Shown: positions 9,028 through 18,635 of the stretch, piece by piece
Position numbering within the stretch: position 1 is the first letter of the stretch
Layout: each line of letters opens with the position of its first letter
Assembly: GCF_001421745.1 (NCBI RefSeq)
Contig: NZ_LMKW01000008.1
Coordinates: 311,027-375,026 of the forward strand
Direction: 5' to 3'
Origin: Sphingomonas sp. Leaf230
Lineage (GTDB): Bacteria > Pseudomonadota > Alphaproteobacteria > Sphingomonadales > Sphingomonadaceae
DNA length: 64,000 bases
Program-made: the position numbers and the translations under genes
The notes under the pieces: generated by a model
Told to the model about the DNA's origin: nothing
The model's database searches: none
Seen by the model: the letters and a program-made list of their open reading frames with translations, nothing else

Positions 9028-11117
9028 CACTTGGTCTCCATCACTTGGCGGGCGACCTTGACGACATTGTCGACGGTGAACCCGAACTTGTCCTGCAGCT
9101 TGGCGAGCGGTGCCGAAGCCCCGAAGGTCGACATCGTCACGGTCGCGCCGTCGAGCCCGACATAGCGGTCCCAGCCGATCGACCCGGCCATCTCGACCGC
9201 AACGCGCGCCCGCACTTCGCGCGGCAGCACGCTTTCCTTGTACGCGGCGTCCTGCAGTTCGTAGCGATACCAGCTCGGCATCGACACGGCCCGGCTCTTC
9301 ACGCCGTCCGCGGTCAGCTTCTCGTGCGCCTCGACGACCAGCGACACTTCGCTGCCGGTCGCGATCAGGATCACGTCAGGCGTGCCGTCGCTATCCGCGA
9401 GGACATAGCCGCCCTTTTCGAGCCCGTCTGCGCTCGCATACTTGGTCCGGTCGAGAGTCGGGAGAGCCTGGCGCGACATGATCAGCGCCGCTGGCGTGCT
9501 GGCGTCCTTGAGGACCGCCTTCCACGCCGCGACGACTTCGTTCGCGTCGCTCGGACGGATCGTGTCGAGACCGGGGATCGCGCGCAACGTGGCGAGATGC
9601 TCGATCGGCTGGTGCGTCGGGCCGTCCTCGCCGACACCGATCGAGTCGTGCGTGAACACCCAGATCGCGCCGACTTCCATGATCGCGGACAGGCGGACTG
9701 GCGCTCGCATGTAATCCGCGAACACCAGGAAGGTGGAGCCGTACGAACGCAGGTGCGACAGCGCCATACCGTTGACGATCGCGCCCATCCCGTGTTCGCG
9801 GATGCCGAAGTGGAAGTTCCGGCCGGCGTAATTTTCTGCCTCGAACGAGGGCTGACCCTTGATGTCGGTCTTGGTCGACGGCGCGAGATCGGCCGAACCA
9901 CCGATCAGCCACGGCACCTTGGCCGCGATCGCGTTGAGCACCTTGCCACCGGAGTCACGGCTGGCGACGCCCTTGGCATCCGCCTCGAAGGTCGGGATAT
10001 CGGCATCCCAGCCCTCGGGCAGTTCATCCTTGAGCAGCAGGTCGAGCTCGGCGGACAGCTCTGGATAGGCGCCGCGATACTTGTCGGTCAGCGCGACCCA
10101 CTCGTCACGCAGCTTGGCGCCACGCTCGGCGATCGCACCGTTGAAATGCTCGATCACGCCGTCCGGCACGTAGAACGACTTGTCCTCGGGCCAGCCATAA
10201 GCCTTCTTCGTGATGCGGATATTCTCTTCGCCGAGCGGCTCGCCGTGGGCTTTCTCGCTGCCCGCCTTGGGGCTGCCGTAGCCGATCACCGAATGCACGA
10301 CGATGAAGGTCGGCTTGTCGTTGGTCGCCTTGAACGTCTCGATCGCGCGGCTCAGCGCGGCGGTGTCGTTCGCGTCGTCGATGTGGATGACGTTCCAGCC
10401 ATAGGCGTCGAAGCGCAGGCCGACGTCCTCGTCGAACGCGAGATCGGTCGCGCCCTCGATCGAGATGTGGTTGCTGTCGTAGATCCAGCACAGATTGCTG
10501 AGCTTGAGGTGGCCGGCAAGGCTCGCAGCTTCGGCCGAAACGCCCTCCATCATGTCGCCGTCGCCACAGATCGTGTAGACGTCATGGTCGAACAGCGTGA
10601 AGCCGTCCTTGTTGTAGCGCGCGGCCAGCCAACGCTCGGCGATCGCCATGCCGACCGAATTTCCGCAACCCTGGCCGAGCGGGCCCGTCGTGGTCTCGAC
10701 GCCCGTCGTGTGGCGGTATTCCGGGTGACCCGGCGTCTTCGACGACAGCTGGCGGAACTGCTCGATATCCGCGAGGCTGACGGCCTCCTTGCCGGTCTTG
10801 TTACCCTCGGCGTCGATCTCTTCGATCTTGGCGAGGTGGATCAGCGAATAGAGCAGCATCGACGCATGGCCGACCGACAGCACGAAACGGTCGCGGTTAG
10901 GCCAGTCGGCGTGCTTGGGATCATAGCGCAGGAACTTCGACCAGAGCGTGTAGCCGACCGGCGCGAGCGCCATCGGGGTGCCGGGATGGCCCGAATTGGC
11001 CTTCTGCACGGCGTCCATCGACAGCGTGCGGATGGTATCGATCGCCAGACGCTCGGGGGAGCCGTCCTCGTGCAGCTTGGAGTCCGCCTTGGTGGGGGCG
11101 GTTGCGGTATCGGTCAT
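9027..11117 (-). CDS. tkt: Transketolase
   Basis: The 696-residue thiamine-diphosphate enzyme transfers two-carbon ketol units in the pentose phosphate pathway. The cofactor motif begins GDGDMMEGVSAEA, the phosphate-binding HRHT is represented by EYRHTTG early in the protein, and the pyrimidine-domain signature DGPTHQPIEHLA is intact. The N-terminus has a short Thr/Ala/Lys-rich leader before the conserved AIDTIRTLSMDAVQ. It lies 69 bp downstream of rpiA and overlaps tal, so rpiA, tkt and tal probably form one transcript. Confidence 0.97.
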   Translation of the reverse strand: MTDTATAPTKADSKLHEDGSPERLAIDTIRTLSMDAVQKANSGHPGTPMALAPVGYTLWSKFLRYDPKHADWPNRDRFVLSVGHASMLLYSLIHLAKIEEIDAEGNKTGKEAVSLADIEQFRQLSSKTPGHPEYRHTTGVETTTGPLGQGCGNSVGMAIAERWLAARYNKDGFTLFDHDVYTICGDGDMMEGVSAEAASLAGHLKLSNLCWIYDSNHISIEGATDLAFDEDVGLRFDAYGWNVIHIDDANDTAALSRAIETFKATNDKPTFIVVHSVIGYGSPKAGSEKAHGEPLGEENIRITKKAYGWPEDKSFYVPDGVIEHFNGAIAERGAKLRDEWVALTDKYRGAYPELSAELDLLLKDELPEGWDADIPTFEADAKGVASRDSGGKVLNAIAAKVPWLIGGSADLAPSTKTDIKGQPSFEAENYAGRNFHFGIREHGMGAIVNGMALSHLRSYGSTFLVFADYMRAPVRLSAIMEVGAIWVFTHDSIGVGEDGPTHQPIEHLATLRAIPGLDTIRPSDANEVVAAWKAVLKDASTPAALIMSRQALPTLDRTKYASADGLEKGGYVLADSDGTPDVILIATGSEVSLVVEAHEKLTADGVKSRAVSMPSWYRYELQDAAYKESVLPREVRARVAVEMAGSIGWDRYVGLDGATVTMSTFGASAPLAKLQDKFGFTVDNVVKVARQVMETK

Positions 11118-11186
11118 GGAAGAAGCCTCGCTCTAGACGGTGACCGAACGCCGCGCATCCGATCTGGTTGCCAACATAGGATGCCT

Positions 11187-11867
11187 TTAGTCGGATGCAC
11201 CCATCCGTTCCAGTCGCGTAACGACGCCGTCCGTTGCAATATATGCGGCGTCGACCTCGTCGAGGAACAGCCCGTGGCCGAGAATACCGGGGATCGCGGC
11301 AAGGGTGGCGGCGGTTGCACGGGGGTCGTCGAGGGTGGCGAAGTGGCAGTCGATGACGAGATTGCCTTGGTCCGTCCGGTAGTTGTCGCGGATCTTTGGG
11401 GCGGCGGCCATGTCCGTCAGCACATGCATCACATAGGCGATGGCGAACGGTAGCACCTCGACCGGCAGCTTGGCGGCGCCGATCCGGTCGACGCGCTTGG
11501 AGCTGTCGGCGATCACGACCATCCGTGCCGAGGCTGCGGCGACGATCTTTTCGCGCAGCATCGCCCCGCCTGCGCCCTTGATGGCGAAGCACCGCGAGTC
11601 GATCTCGTCCGCGCCGTCGATCGTGAGGTCGACATGGGCGATGGTGGCGAAGTCGAGAATCTCGATGCCGAGTTCGCGGGCGAGTTTGCCTGAGGCTTCC
11701 GAGGTCACGACGGCGCGGATCTGCAAGCCTTGGGCGACGCGATCGCCGAGCGCCTGGATTGCGAACGCCGCAGTGGATCCGGTGCCAAGCCCGACAAGCA
11801 TCCCGTCCTGCACCTCGGCCACAGCCGCAATGGCAGCCGCCTTCTTGTCATCATCGATAGAAGCCAT
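11187..11867 (-). CDS. rpiA: Ribose 5-phosphate isomerase A
   Basis: The enzyme interconverts ribose 5-phosphate and ribulose 5-phosphate. The 226-residue product shows GLGTGSTAAF (phosphate binding), DGADEID and KGAGGAMLREK, all diagnostic for RpiA. The frame stays open to 12038, but those codons are repeat DNA, so the ATG at 11867 (MASIDDDKKA) is the start. It is the first gene of the rpiA-tkt-tal group, and with gnd it covers most of the oxidative-to-nonoxidative pathway in one place. Confidence 0.96.
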   Translation of the reverse strand: MASIDDDKKAAAIAAVAEVQDGMLVGLGTGSTAAFAIQALGDRVAQGLQIRAVVTSEASGKLARELGIEILDFATIAHVDLTIDGADEIDSRCFAIKGAGGAMLREKIVAAASARMVVIADSSKRVDRIGAAKLPVEVLPFAIAYVMHVLTDMAAAPKIRDNYRTDQGNLVIDCHFATLDDPRATAATLAAIPGILGHGLFLDEVDAAYIATDGVVTRLERMGASD

Positions 11868-11959
11868 CGGCCCACACCTTTCGTCATGCCGGGCTAGTTC
11901 CGGCACCCACCGCTCAACGCCCTCGCGACAATTTGGTTTGGAGGACTCCCACACAAAGC

Positions 11960-12065
11960 ACCACCCCGGCGAAGGCCGGGGCCCAATTGGAGAGGTCGTG
12001 GTAACGAGGGACTGCCCTTCGTTAGCAACGTTCCCCAATTGGGCCCCGGCCTTCGCCGGGGTGGT
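11960..12065. repeat. REPIN-like paired repeat, family B, copy 2 of 4
   Basis: The 106 bp unit has the same arms and spacer layout as 4264-4368. With the family A unit at 12151-12202 it occupies the gap 11868-12374 between the divergent rpiA and efflux operon, in which no gene was found. Confidence 0.92.
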
Positions 12066-12150
12066 GCGGTGGCTCAGGGGCGGCGCGGCGGTTCTCTAGT
12101 GCGGTGGCTGCTTGGAGGTGCGTGTGGATAGGGGCGCCCGCCCGCCCCTT

Positions 12151-12202
12151 GTTCTCCCGCGAAGGCGGGAGCCCAGTCTGGGTCCCCGCCTTCGCGGGGA
12201 AA
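12151..12202. repeat. Paired inverted palindromic repeat, family A, copy 2
   Basis: This is the exact reverse complement of the 52 bp at 4130-4181, including the central spacer. Confidence 0.92.
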
Positions 12203-12374
12203 CAATCTTCGGCATCGAAGCGCAACGAACGCGAAATCACCCGTAAACAATCAAACAGGTTACTCTTTCTTCCCTATTTCTCACCCGCGCTTTTCAACTG
12301 ACATACTTCTGGTACATCCTCGTGGTTTAGGCCGACCAACAGCTGCCACCACCGATCGCGAGCGGATACCAAAC

Positions 12375-13601
12375 TTGATAGCCACACGATTTTCTGCGCG
12401 GCAGTGCGCCATCCTGCTGGTGCCTGCACTGGCGCTCGCCGCCTGCTCCGGCGGTGGCGACAAGGCTCAAGGCAAGGCCGGCCGCGGTGGCCAACCGGGC
12501 CAAGGCACGCCAACCGTCGGCTATGTCGTCGTCCAGCCGACCAGCGTCGCGATGACCACCGAACTCAGCGGTCGCACCACCGCGTTCGAAAGCTCGGACG
12601 TCCGTCCCCAGGTCACCGGCATCATCCGCCGCCGCTTCTTTACCGAGGGTACGCTCGTCAAGAAGGGCCAGCCGCTCTACGAGATTGACCCGCGCCTCTA
12701 TCGCGCCGCCGCCAACGAGGCGCAGGCCAACCTCCAGAGCGCGCGCGCCAACCAGCAGGCGCAGACCATCCTCGCACAGCGCTACAAGCCGCTCGCCGAG
12801 ATGGAGGCGATCAGCAAGCAGGATTACACCAACGCGGTCGCCACCTCGCGCCAGGCCACCGCCTCGGTCGCGCAGACCCGCGCCGCGCTCGAGACCGCGC
12901 AGATCAACCTCAAGTTCACGACCGTCCCCGCGCCGATCACCGGGCGCATCGGCCGCTCGCTGTTCACCGTCGGCGCGCTCGTCTCGGCGACGCAGACCGA
13001 TCCGCTGGCGCAGATCCAGCGGCTCGATCCGATGTTCGTCGACATCCAGCAATCGTCGGGCGACCTGCTCGCGCTGCGCCGTTCGCTCGGCCAGAACGGC
13101 ATCGTCGCGACCCGCGCCGAAGTCCGCCTGACGCTCGAGGACGGCAGCGAATATGGCGCGACCGGCAGCGTCGAGTTCGCCGAAGCGCTGGTCAATACCG
13201 AGACCGGCACCGTGACGCTGCGCGCGCGCTTCCCCAATCCGCAGGGGCTGCTGCTCCCCGGCATGTTCGTCCAGGCCAAGTTCGCGCAGGCGATCAACCA
13301 GCGCGCGTTCCTCGTGCCGCAGGCGGGCGTGTCGCGCGACGCGAAGGGCAATGCGACGGTCTATGTCGTCGATGCGAACAACAAGGCGGTGCAGAAGAAG
13401 ATCAAGGCCGACCGCACGCAGGGCGCGTTCTGGGTGGTCACCAGCGGGCTCAACCCCGGCGACAGGATCATCACGCAAGGCCTGTCGAAGATCGCACCGA
13501 ACCAGGGCGTGAAGCCGGTGCCGGAAAACACCGCGCAGAAGATCGAAGCGCCCAAGGATGACTCCTCCGGTGGCGACTCCAGCCAGAAAAAGGCCGGCTA
13601 A
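12375..13601 (+). CDS. RND efflux system periplasmic adaptor (membrane fusion) lipoprotein
   Basis: The 408-residue HlyD/AcrA-type adaptor links the inner-membrane pump to the outer-membrane channel. A signal peptide ends in a lipobox LALAAC with the acylated Cys at residue 24, and the lipoyl, hairpin (about 100-160) and beta-barrel domains follow in the usual order. No ATG is available near the signal peptide. The TTG at 12375 gives a normal leader, but its ribosome binding site is weak, so the start is tentative. The permease gene begins 6 bp after its stop. No adjacent regulator gene is present. Confidence 0.92.
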   Translation: MIATRFSARQCAILLVPALALAACSGGGDKAQGKAGRGGQPGQGTPTVGYVVVQPTSVAMTTELSGRTTAFESSDVRPQVTGIIRRRFFTEGTLVKKGQPLYEIDPRLYRAAANEAQANLQSARANQQAQTILAQRYKPLAEMEAISKQDYTNAVATSRQATASVAQTRAALETAQINLKFTTVPAPITGRIGRSLFTVGALVSATQTDPLAQIQRLDPMFVDIQQSSGDLLALRRSLGQNGIVATRAEVRLTLEDGSEYGATGSVEFAEALVNTETGTVTLRARFPNPQGLLLPGMFVQAKFAQAINQRAFLVPQAGVSRDAKGNATVYVVDANNKAVQKKIKADRTQGAFWVVTSGLNPGDRIITQGLSKIAPNQGVKPVPENTAQKIEAPKDDSSGGDSSQKKAG

Positions 13602-13607
13602 GCCCTT

Positions 13608-16600
13608 ATGTTATCCCGTGTCTTCATCGATCGCCCGATCTTCGCCTGGGTGCTCGCGATCATCGTGATGCTTGGCGGCATCGGCGCGATCATGAGCCTG
13701 CCGATCGCGCAGTACCCCGACGTCGCACCGCCGCAGGTGACCGTCCGCGCGTCCTTCCCGGGTGCCAACGCGCAGACGATCCAGAACAGCGTCACGCAGG
13801 TCGTCGAGCAGTCGCTGACCGGTATCGACGGGCTGATCTATTTCAGCTCGTCGTCGTCGTCGCGCGGCTCGGTGAACATCACGGTGACGTTCGAGAAGGG
13901 CACCGATCCCGATATCGCGCAGGTCCAGGTCCAGAACCAGGTCCAGCAGACGCTGTCCCGCCTGCCGCAACAGGTCCAGCAGCAGGGCCTCGTGGTGCGG
14001 AAATCGAACCCGGACAATTTGCTGATCGTCGGCGTCTATGACGAGACCGACAAGCTGACCAACCAGGACGTTTCGGACTATCTCGTCTCGAACCTGCAGG
14101 ACCCGCTCGGCCGTATTCCGGGGATCGGCGACAGCAACGTGTTCGGCGCGCAATACGCGATGCGGATCTGGCTGAACCCGAACAAGCTCGCCAGCTACCA
14201 GTTGATCCCGAGCGACGTGACGACCGCGATCCAGGCGCAGAACACCGAAGTCGCCGCCGGCGAACTCGGCGGGCAACCCCAGCCCGACACGCAGATGCTG
14301 AACGCGACCGTCACCGCACAGTCGCGCCTCCAGACCCCCGAGCAGTTCGCCAACATCATCCTGAAGACGACCAACGACAGCGCCGTGGTCAAGCTGCGCG
14401 ACGTCGCCCGAATCGAACTGGGCGCGGAGAACTACAACGCGCGCAGCCGCGTCAACGCGCATCCCGGCGCCGGTATCGCGGTGCTTCTCGCGCCGGGCGC
14501 CGACGCGCTCAAGACCGCCGAACTGGTCAAGGCGTTCGTCGCCAAGTCCGCCAAGAGCTTCCCGCCAGGCCTGAAATTCGCCTACGCCAACGACACCACG
14601 GACTTCATCAAGCTGTCGATCGACGAGGTCGTGAAGACGCTGATCGAGGCCGTCATTCTCGTCGTCATCGTCATGTTCGTGTTCCTGCAGAGCTGGCGCG
14701 CGACGCTGATCCCGACGATCGCGGTCCCGGTCGTGCTGCTCGGCACGTTCGGCGTGTTCTATCTCGCCGGCTTCTCGATCAACACGTTGACGCTGTTCGG
14801 GCTGGTGCTCGCGATCGGCCTGCTGGTCGACGACGCGATCGTCGTGGTCGAGAACGTCGAGCGACTGATGGAGGAAAATCCCGAAATGACGCCTCGGGAG
14901 GCTACGATCGAGTCGATGAACGAGATCACCGTCGCGCTGGTCGCGATCGCGCTGGTGCTGTCGGCGGTGTTCCTGCCAATGGCGTTCTTCGGCGGCTCCA
15001 CCGGCGTGATCTACCGCCAGTTCTCGCTGACGATGGTGTCGGCGATGGTCCTGTCGGTGCTGGTCGCGCTGATCCTCTCGCCTGCCCTCACTGCGACACT
15101 GCTCAAGCAGAAGAAGAAGGACGCGGACGGCAACACCGAGAAGAGCTGGGGCGAACGTAAATTCCCGAAGGTCGCGCATTTCTTCACGCGCGCTGGCGAC
15201 AAGTTCAACAGCGGGTTCGAGAAGGGCACGCAGAAATACACCAGTGCCGTGCAGTCGGTGATCGACCGCAAGTGGCTGTTCCTGCTGATCTACGCGGTGA
15301 TCGTCGCGGTGCTCGCGGTGCTGTTCCTGCGGCTGCCGACGGGCTTCCTGCCGACCGAGGACCAAGGCTCGGGCATCGTCCAGTTCCAGCTCCCCGCGGG
15401 CGCCACGCAAGGCCGCACCTTCGCGCTGCAGAAGCAGATCGAGCAATATTACTACACCAACGAGAAGGCCAACGTCCGGACGATGTTCACCGTCAGCGGT
15501 GGCGGCGGTGGCGGCGCGAGCGGCCAGAATACGGGGCAAGGCTTCATCGCGTTCGCACCGTGGGACGATCGCAAGGGCAAGGAAAACACCGCGGAGGCGA
15601 TCACCGGTCGCGCGTCGAAGGCGTTCGCCGGCTTCCGCGACGCGCAGGTCTATTCGCTGGTGCCACCGGCGGTCCGTGGTCTCGGCTCATCGAACGGCTT
15701 CACGATGGAGTTGCAGAACGCCGGCGGGCTCAGCCAGGTCGAGTTCAACGCCGCGCGCGACAAGCTGCTCGCGCTCGCCCGCGCCGACTCGTCGCTGACC
15801 GCGATTCGCCTGACCGAGCTGCCCGACGTCGCCACCTTGCGCGTCGATGCCGACCAGCAGAAACTGTCGACGCTCGGCCTCACGCAGGCCAACGTGAACT
15901 CGACGCTGTCGACCGCCTGGGGTGGTCAGTACGTCAACGACTTCATCGACCGCGGCCGCGTCAAGCGCGTCTATGTTCAAGGCGACGCGCAGTTCCGCGC
16001 GCAGCCGTCCGACCTGAGCCAGTGGTTCGTGCGCGGATCGAATGGCCAGATGGCGCCGTTCTCATCGTTCGCGAAGACCAGCTGGGGCCAGGCGCCGACT
16101 ACGCTGTCGCGCTTCAACGGCATCGCCTCGTACGAGATCCAGGGTTCGGGCGCACCGGGCGTCAGCTCGGGTGATGCGATGAACCGGATCGCCGAGCTTG
16201 CTGGGCAGATCCCCGGCACGTCGGTCGCGTGGTCGGGCTTGTCGTATCAGGAGCGCCTGTCCTCGGGTCAGGCACCGATCCTGTACGGGCTGTCGCTACT
16301 GGTCGTGTTCCTGTGCCTCGCCGCGCTGTATGAGAGCTGGTCGATCCCGATCGCCGTGCTGCTGGTGATCCCGCTCGGCCTCGTCGGCGCGATCCTCGCG
16401 GTGACGCTGAGGGGCCTCATCAACGACGTCTATCTCCAGATCGGCCTGCTGACGACGATGGGTCTGGCCGCGAAGAACGCGATCCTGATGATCGAGTTCG
16501 CCGAGCAGGAAGAGAAGAAGGGCAAGCGCGTCATCGAGGCGGCACTGTCCGCGGCGAAGATCCGGTTGCGCCCTATCCTGATGACGTCGTTCGCGTTCAT

Positions 16601-16886
16601 CCTCGGCGTGTTGCCGTTGGCACTGTCGACCGGTGCGGGCGCGAACAGCCGTATCGCGATCGGTACGGCGGTGGTTGGCGGCATGCTGACCGCAACGATC
16701 TTGGCGATCTTCTACATCCCGCTGTTCTTCGTCCTCGTCCGCCGCGGCGCGCGTGATGGCATCGCCAAGCTGCGGGGCAAGCCGACTGGTTTCCAGGGCC
16801 ATGACGGCCACGGATCCGATGACGATCACAACGAACCGCTCGGACCACCTGAACCACAGGGCCCTCACCGGCCGGAGCCCGCATAA
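13608..16886 (+). CDS. RND multidrug efflux permease, HAE1 family
   Basis: The 1092-residue inner-membrane pump is of the AcrB/MexB type and would use proton motive force to export drugs or other hydrophobic compounds. It starts with the canonical FIDRPIFAWVLAI, carries the proton-relay pair in GLLVDDAIVVVENVERLM, and has GLAAKNAILMIEFA with the essential Lys in the fourth-from-last membrane region. The C-terminus ends in a His/Asp-rich and Pro-rich tail of about 40 residues that is not part of the usual fold. Its TAA overlaps the ATG of the outer-membrane gene by one base. Confidence 0.96.
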   Translation: MLSRVFIDRPIFAWVLAIIVMLGGIGAIMSLPIAQYPDVAPPQVTVRASFPGANAQTIQNSVTQVVEQSLTGIDGLIYFSSSSSSRGSVNITVTFEKGTDPDIAQVQVQNQVQQTLSRLPQQVQQQGLVVRKSNPDNLLIVGVYDETDKLTNQDVSDYLVSNLQDPLGRIPGIGDSNVFGAQYAMRIWLNPNKLASYQLIPSDVTTAIQAQNTEVAAGELGGQPQPDTQMLNATVTAQSRLQTPEQFANIILKTTNDSAVVKLRDVARIELGAENYNARSRVNAHPGAGIAVLLAPGADALKTAELVKAFVAKSAKSFPPGLKFAYANDTTDFIKLSIDEVVKTLIEAVILVVIVMFVFLQSWRATLIPTIAVPVVLLGTFGVFYLAGFSINTLTLFGLVLAIGLLVDDAIVVVENVERLMEENPEMTPREATIESMNEITVALVAIALVLSAVFLPMAFFGGSTGVIYRQFSLTMVSAMVLSVLVALILSPALTATLLKQKKKDADGNTEKSWGERKFPKVAHFFTRAGDKFNSGFEKGTQKYTSAVQSVIDRKWLFLLIYAVIVAVLAVLFLRLPTGFLPTEDQGSGIVQFQLPAGATQGRTFALQKQIEQYYYTNEKANVRTMFTVSGGGGGGASGQNTGQGFIAFAPWDDRKGKENTAEAITGRASKAFAGFRDAQVYSLVPPAVRGLGSSNGFTMELQNAGGLSQVEFNAARDKLLALARADSSLTAIRLTELPDVATLRVDADQQKLSTLGLTQANVNSTLSTAWGGQYVNDFIDRGRVKRVYVQGDAQFRAQPSDLSQWFVRGSNGQMAPFSSFAKTSWGQAPTTLSRFNGIASYEIQGSGAPGVSSGDAMNRIAELAGQIPGTSVAWSGLSYQERLSSGQAPILYGLSLLVVFLCLAALYESWSIPIAVLLVIPLGLVGAILAVTLRGLINDVYLQIGLLTTMGLAAKNAILMIEFAEQEEKKGKRVIEAALSAAKIRLRPILMTSFAFILGVLPLALSTGAGANSRIAIGTAVVGGMLTATILAIFYIPLFFVLVRRGARDGIAKLRGKPTGFQGHDGHGSDDDHNEPLGPPEPQGPHRPEPA

Positions 16887-18502
16887 TGCGCTCGCTAGTC
16901 CTGATCCTCGCTGCGTCGACCGCACTCGCCGGCTGCTCGCTCGCGCCCAAATATGCGCGGACCGAACTTCCCGTGCCGCCGTCGCTCCCGGTCGGCGACG
17001 CGTATCTGCGCCAGTCCGAGGCGACGCTGCCCGCGATCACCTACCGCGACGTTTTCAAGGACCCTCGGCTCCAGCAAATCATCGTGCAGGCGCTCGCCAG
17101 CAACCGCGATCTCCGCGTCGCCGCCGCCAACATCGCCTCGACCCGCGCGCAATACCGCATCCAGCGCGCCGACCTGTTGCCGCAGGTCGATGCCAGCGGC
17201 CGCTACAGTTATTCCGGCGGCGGCAACGGCACGCGCAACACCGTTACGAGCGGCGGATCGGGCGGTACGGGAACAGGAACGGGTAACACCGGAACTGGCA
17301 CTGGGACCGGTACAGGGACTGGCGGCACCGGCACAGGCGGCACCGGCACAGGCGGCACCGGGACAGGCACCGGCACCGGCACCGGATCGGTCGTCAGTTC
17401 TTCCAGCTCGAACAGCGCCTTCTCGGTCGACCTCGGCACGACCGCTTTCGAGCTCGACCTGTTCGGTCGCATCCGCTCGCTCACCAGCGCCGCGCTCGAT
17501 CGCTATTTCGCGACCGAAGCCGCCGCGCGCGCCACCCGCCTGACGCTCGTCGGCGACATCGCCGACGCATGGCTCACCTACGCTTCGGACCAGAGCCTGC
17601 TCAAGATCGCGCAGGACACGGTGACGAGTTCGCAGCGCAGCGTCACGCTGACCAACGCCCGACTGCGCGGCGGCGTCGCCCCGCGCACCGATCTCCGCCA
17701 GGCGCAGCAGATCCTGTTCACCGCGCAGTCCGACCTCGCGCAGCAACGCACCGCGCTCGCGCAAGACGTTAACGCGTTGCAACTGCTCGTCGGTGCCCCC
17801 GTCGACGCTAGCCTGTTGCCCACGTCGATCGAGCAGGCGCTGCCGACCGTCGCCGCGCTGCCGGCAGGGCTCGACAGCAGCATCCTCCTGCGCCGACCCG
17901 ACGTCGTCGAATCCGAATACCAGCTCCGCGCCACCAACGCCGAGATCGGCGCAGCGCGCGCGGAACTGTTCCCCAAGATCTCGCTTACCGGCATCCTCGG
18001 GTTCGCCAGCACGTCGCTGACCTCGCTGTTCAGCGGCGGCGCGTTCAACTATTCGGTCGCGCCCTCGGTCAGCTATCCGATCTTCCGCGCAGGGGCTGGA
18101 ATCGCCGGCGTCGCCTATTCGAAGGCGCAACGCGACGCCGCGCTCGCAACCTACGAGAAGACGATCCAGACCGCGTTCCAGGAGACCGCCGACGCGTTGG
18201 CCAGGCAGGGCACGATCGCCGACCAACTGAAGGCGAACCAGAACTTCTCCGAAGCGGCCCTCGACACGTACCGCCTATCGGACGCGCGCTATCGCGGCGG
18301 GATCGACACGTTCCTGAACTCGCTCGACGCGCAACGCTCGCTGTACACCGCACAGCGCAACCTCGTCGCGACGCAACTCGTCGGCGCGAGCAACCGCGTG
18401 ACGCTGTACCGCGTGCTGGGGGGCGATTCGACGCTCGAAGCCACCGCAGGCGGGCCACAACCGGTGACGATGAGCGGCGCACCGCGGCCGGAAACGGACT
18501 GA
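16886..18502 (+). CDS. NodT-family outer-membrane efflux lipoprotein with Gly-Thr insertion
   Basis: The 538-residue TolC/OprM-like channel completes the tripartite pump. The lipobox LAGC places the acylated Cys at residue 17. Two OEP repeats follow, including AFELDLFGRIRS and the repeat-2 counterpart ending SYPIFRAGAG. Between the first predicted barrel strand (DASGRYSYS, 103-111) and the next (VDLGTTAFEL, 181-190) lies an unusual tract of Gly and Thr, residues 122-168, then a Ser run. In OprM this position is an extracellular loop. Start overlaps the permease stop (TAATG), showing a three-gene operon. Confidence 0.94.
   Translation: MRSLVLILAASTALAGCSLAPKYARTELPVPPSLPVGDAYLRQSEATLPAITYRDVFKDPRLQQIIVQALASNRDLRVAAANIASTRAQYRIQRADLLPQVDASGRYSYSGGGNGTRNTVTSGGSGGTGTGTGNTGTGTGTGTGTGGTGTGGTGTGGTGTGTGTGTGSVVSSSSSNSAFSVDLGTTAFELDLFGRIRSLTSAALDRYFATEAAARATRLTLVGDIADAWLTYASDQSLLKIAQDTVTSSQRSVTLTNARLRGGVAPRTDLRQAQQILFTAQSDLAQQRTALAQDVNALQLLVGAPVDASLLPTSIEQALPTVAALPAGLDSSILLRRPDVVESEYQLRATNAEIGAARAELFPKISLTGILGFASTSLTSLFSGGAFNYSVAPSVSYPIFRAGAGIAGVAYSKAQRDAALATYEKTIQTAFQETADALARQGTIADQLKANQNFSEAALDTYRLSDARYRGGIDTFLNSLDAQRSLYTAQRNLVATQLVGASNRVTLYRVLGGDSTLEATAGGPQPVTMSGAPRPETD
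17249..17392. repeat. In-frame GGNACN microsatellite encoding a Gly-Thr tract
   Basis: About 140 bp of imperfect six-base units (GGCACC, GGAACT, GGTACA and variants) lies within the outer-membrane channel gene. Unit changes keep the frame, so slippage by whole units would lengthen or shorten a surface loop without destroying the protein. The coding third positions vary, so the tract is not freshly expanded. Confidence 0.9.
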
Positions 18503-18513
18503 CGCGTTGAAGG

Positions 18514-18542
18514 GAACGGAGGCATCAGACGCAACTCCGTTC
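18514..18542 (+). terminator. Hairpin after the efflux operon, probable terminator
   Basis: GAACGGAG and CTCCGTTC form an 8 bp stem with a 13-base loop, 12 bp after the channel gene stop. Only a short T-poor stretch follows (TCTCCGCCTTTAT), so termination may be weak or Rho-assisted. Confidence 0.45.
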
Positions 18543-18635
18543 TCTCCGCCTTTATAACGCACTGAGCGGACGAAGTTTTTTTCGCGTCCCGCCGATCTTA
18601 CCGTATCAGCAAGATATTCCAGTCAGAACGGTTGG

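Noticed and set aside
12104-12301. Small plus-strand frame in the rpiA to efflux gap
   Set aside because: Translated palindromic repeat; the same peptide appears upstream of the BaiN-like gene.
13611-15539. 642-codon minus-strand frame inside the efflux permease gene
   Set aside because: It is the antisense shadow of a high-GC gene; composition is Arg/His/Asp-rich, with no family-like motif.
17249-17392. Possible CRISPR or tandem direct repeat array
   Set aside because: Units are six bases, in frame and inside a gene; no spacer-repeat structure. No CRISPR array was seen in the window.
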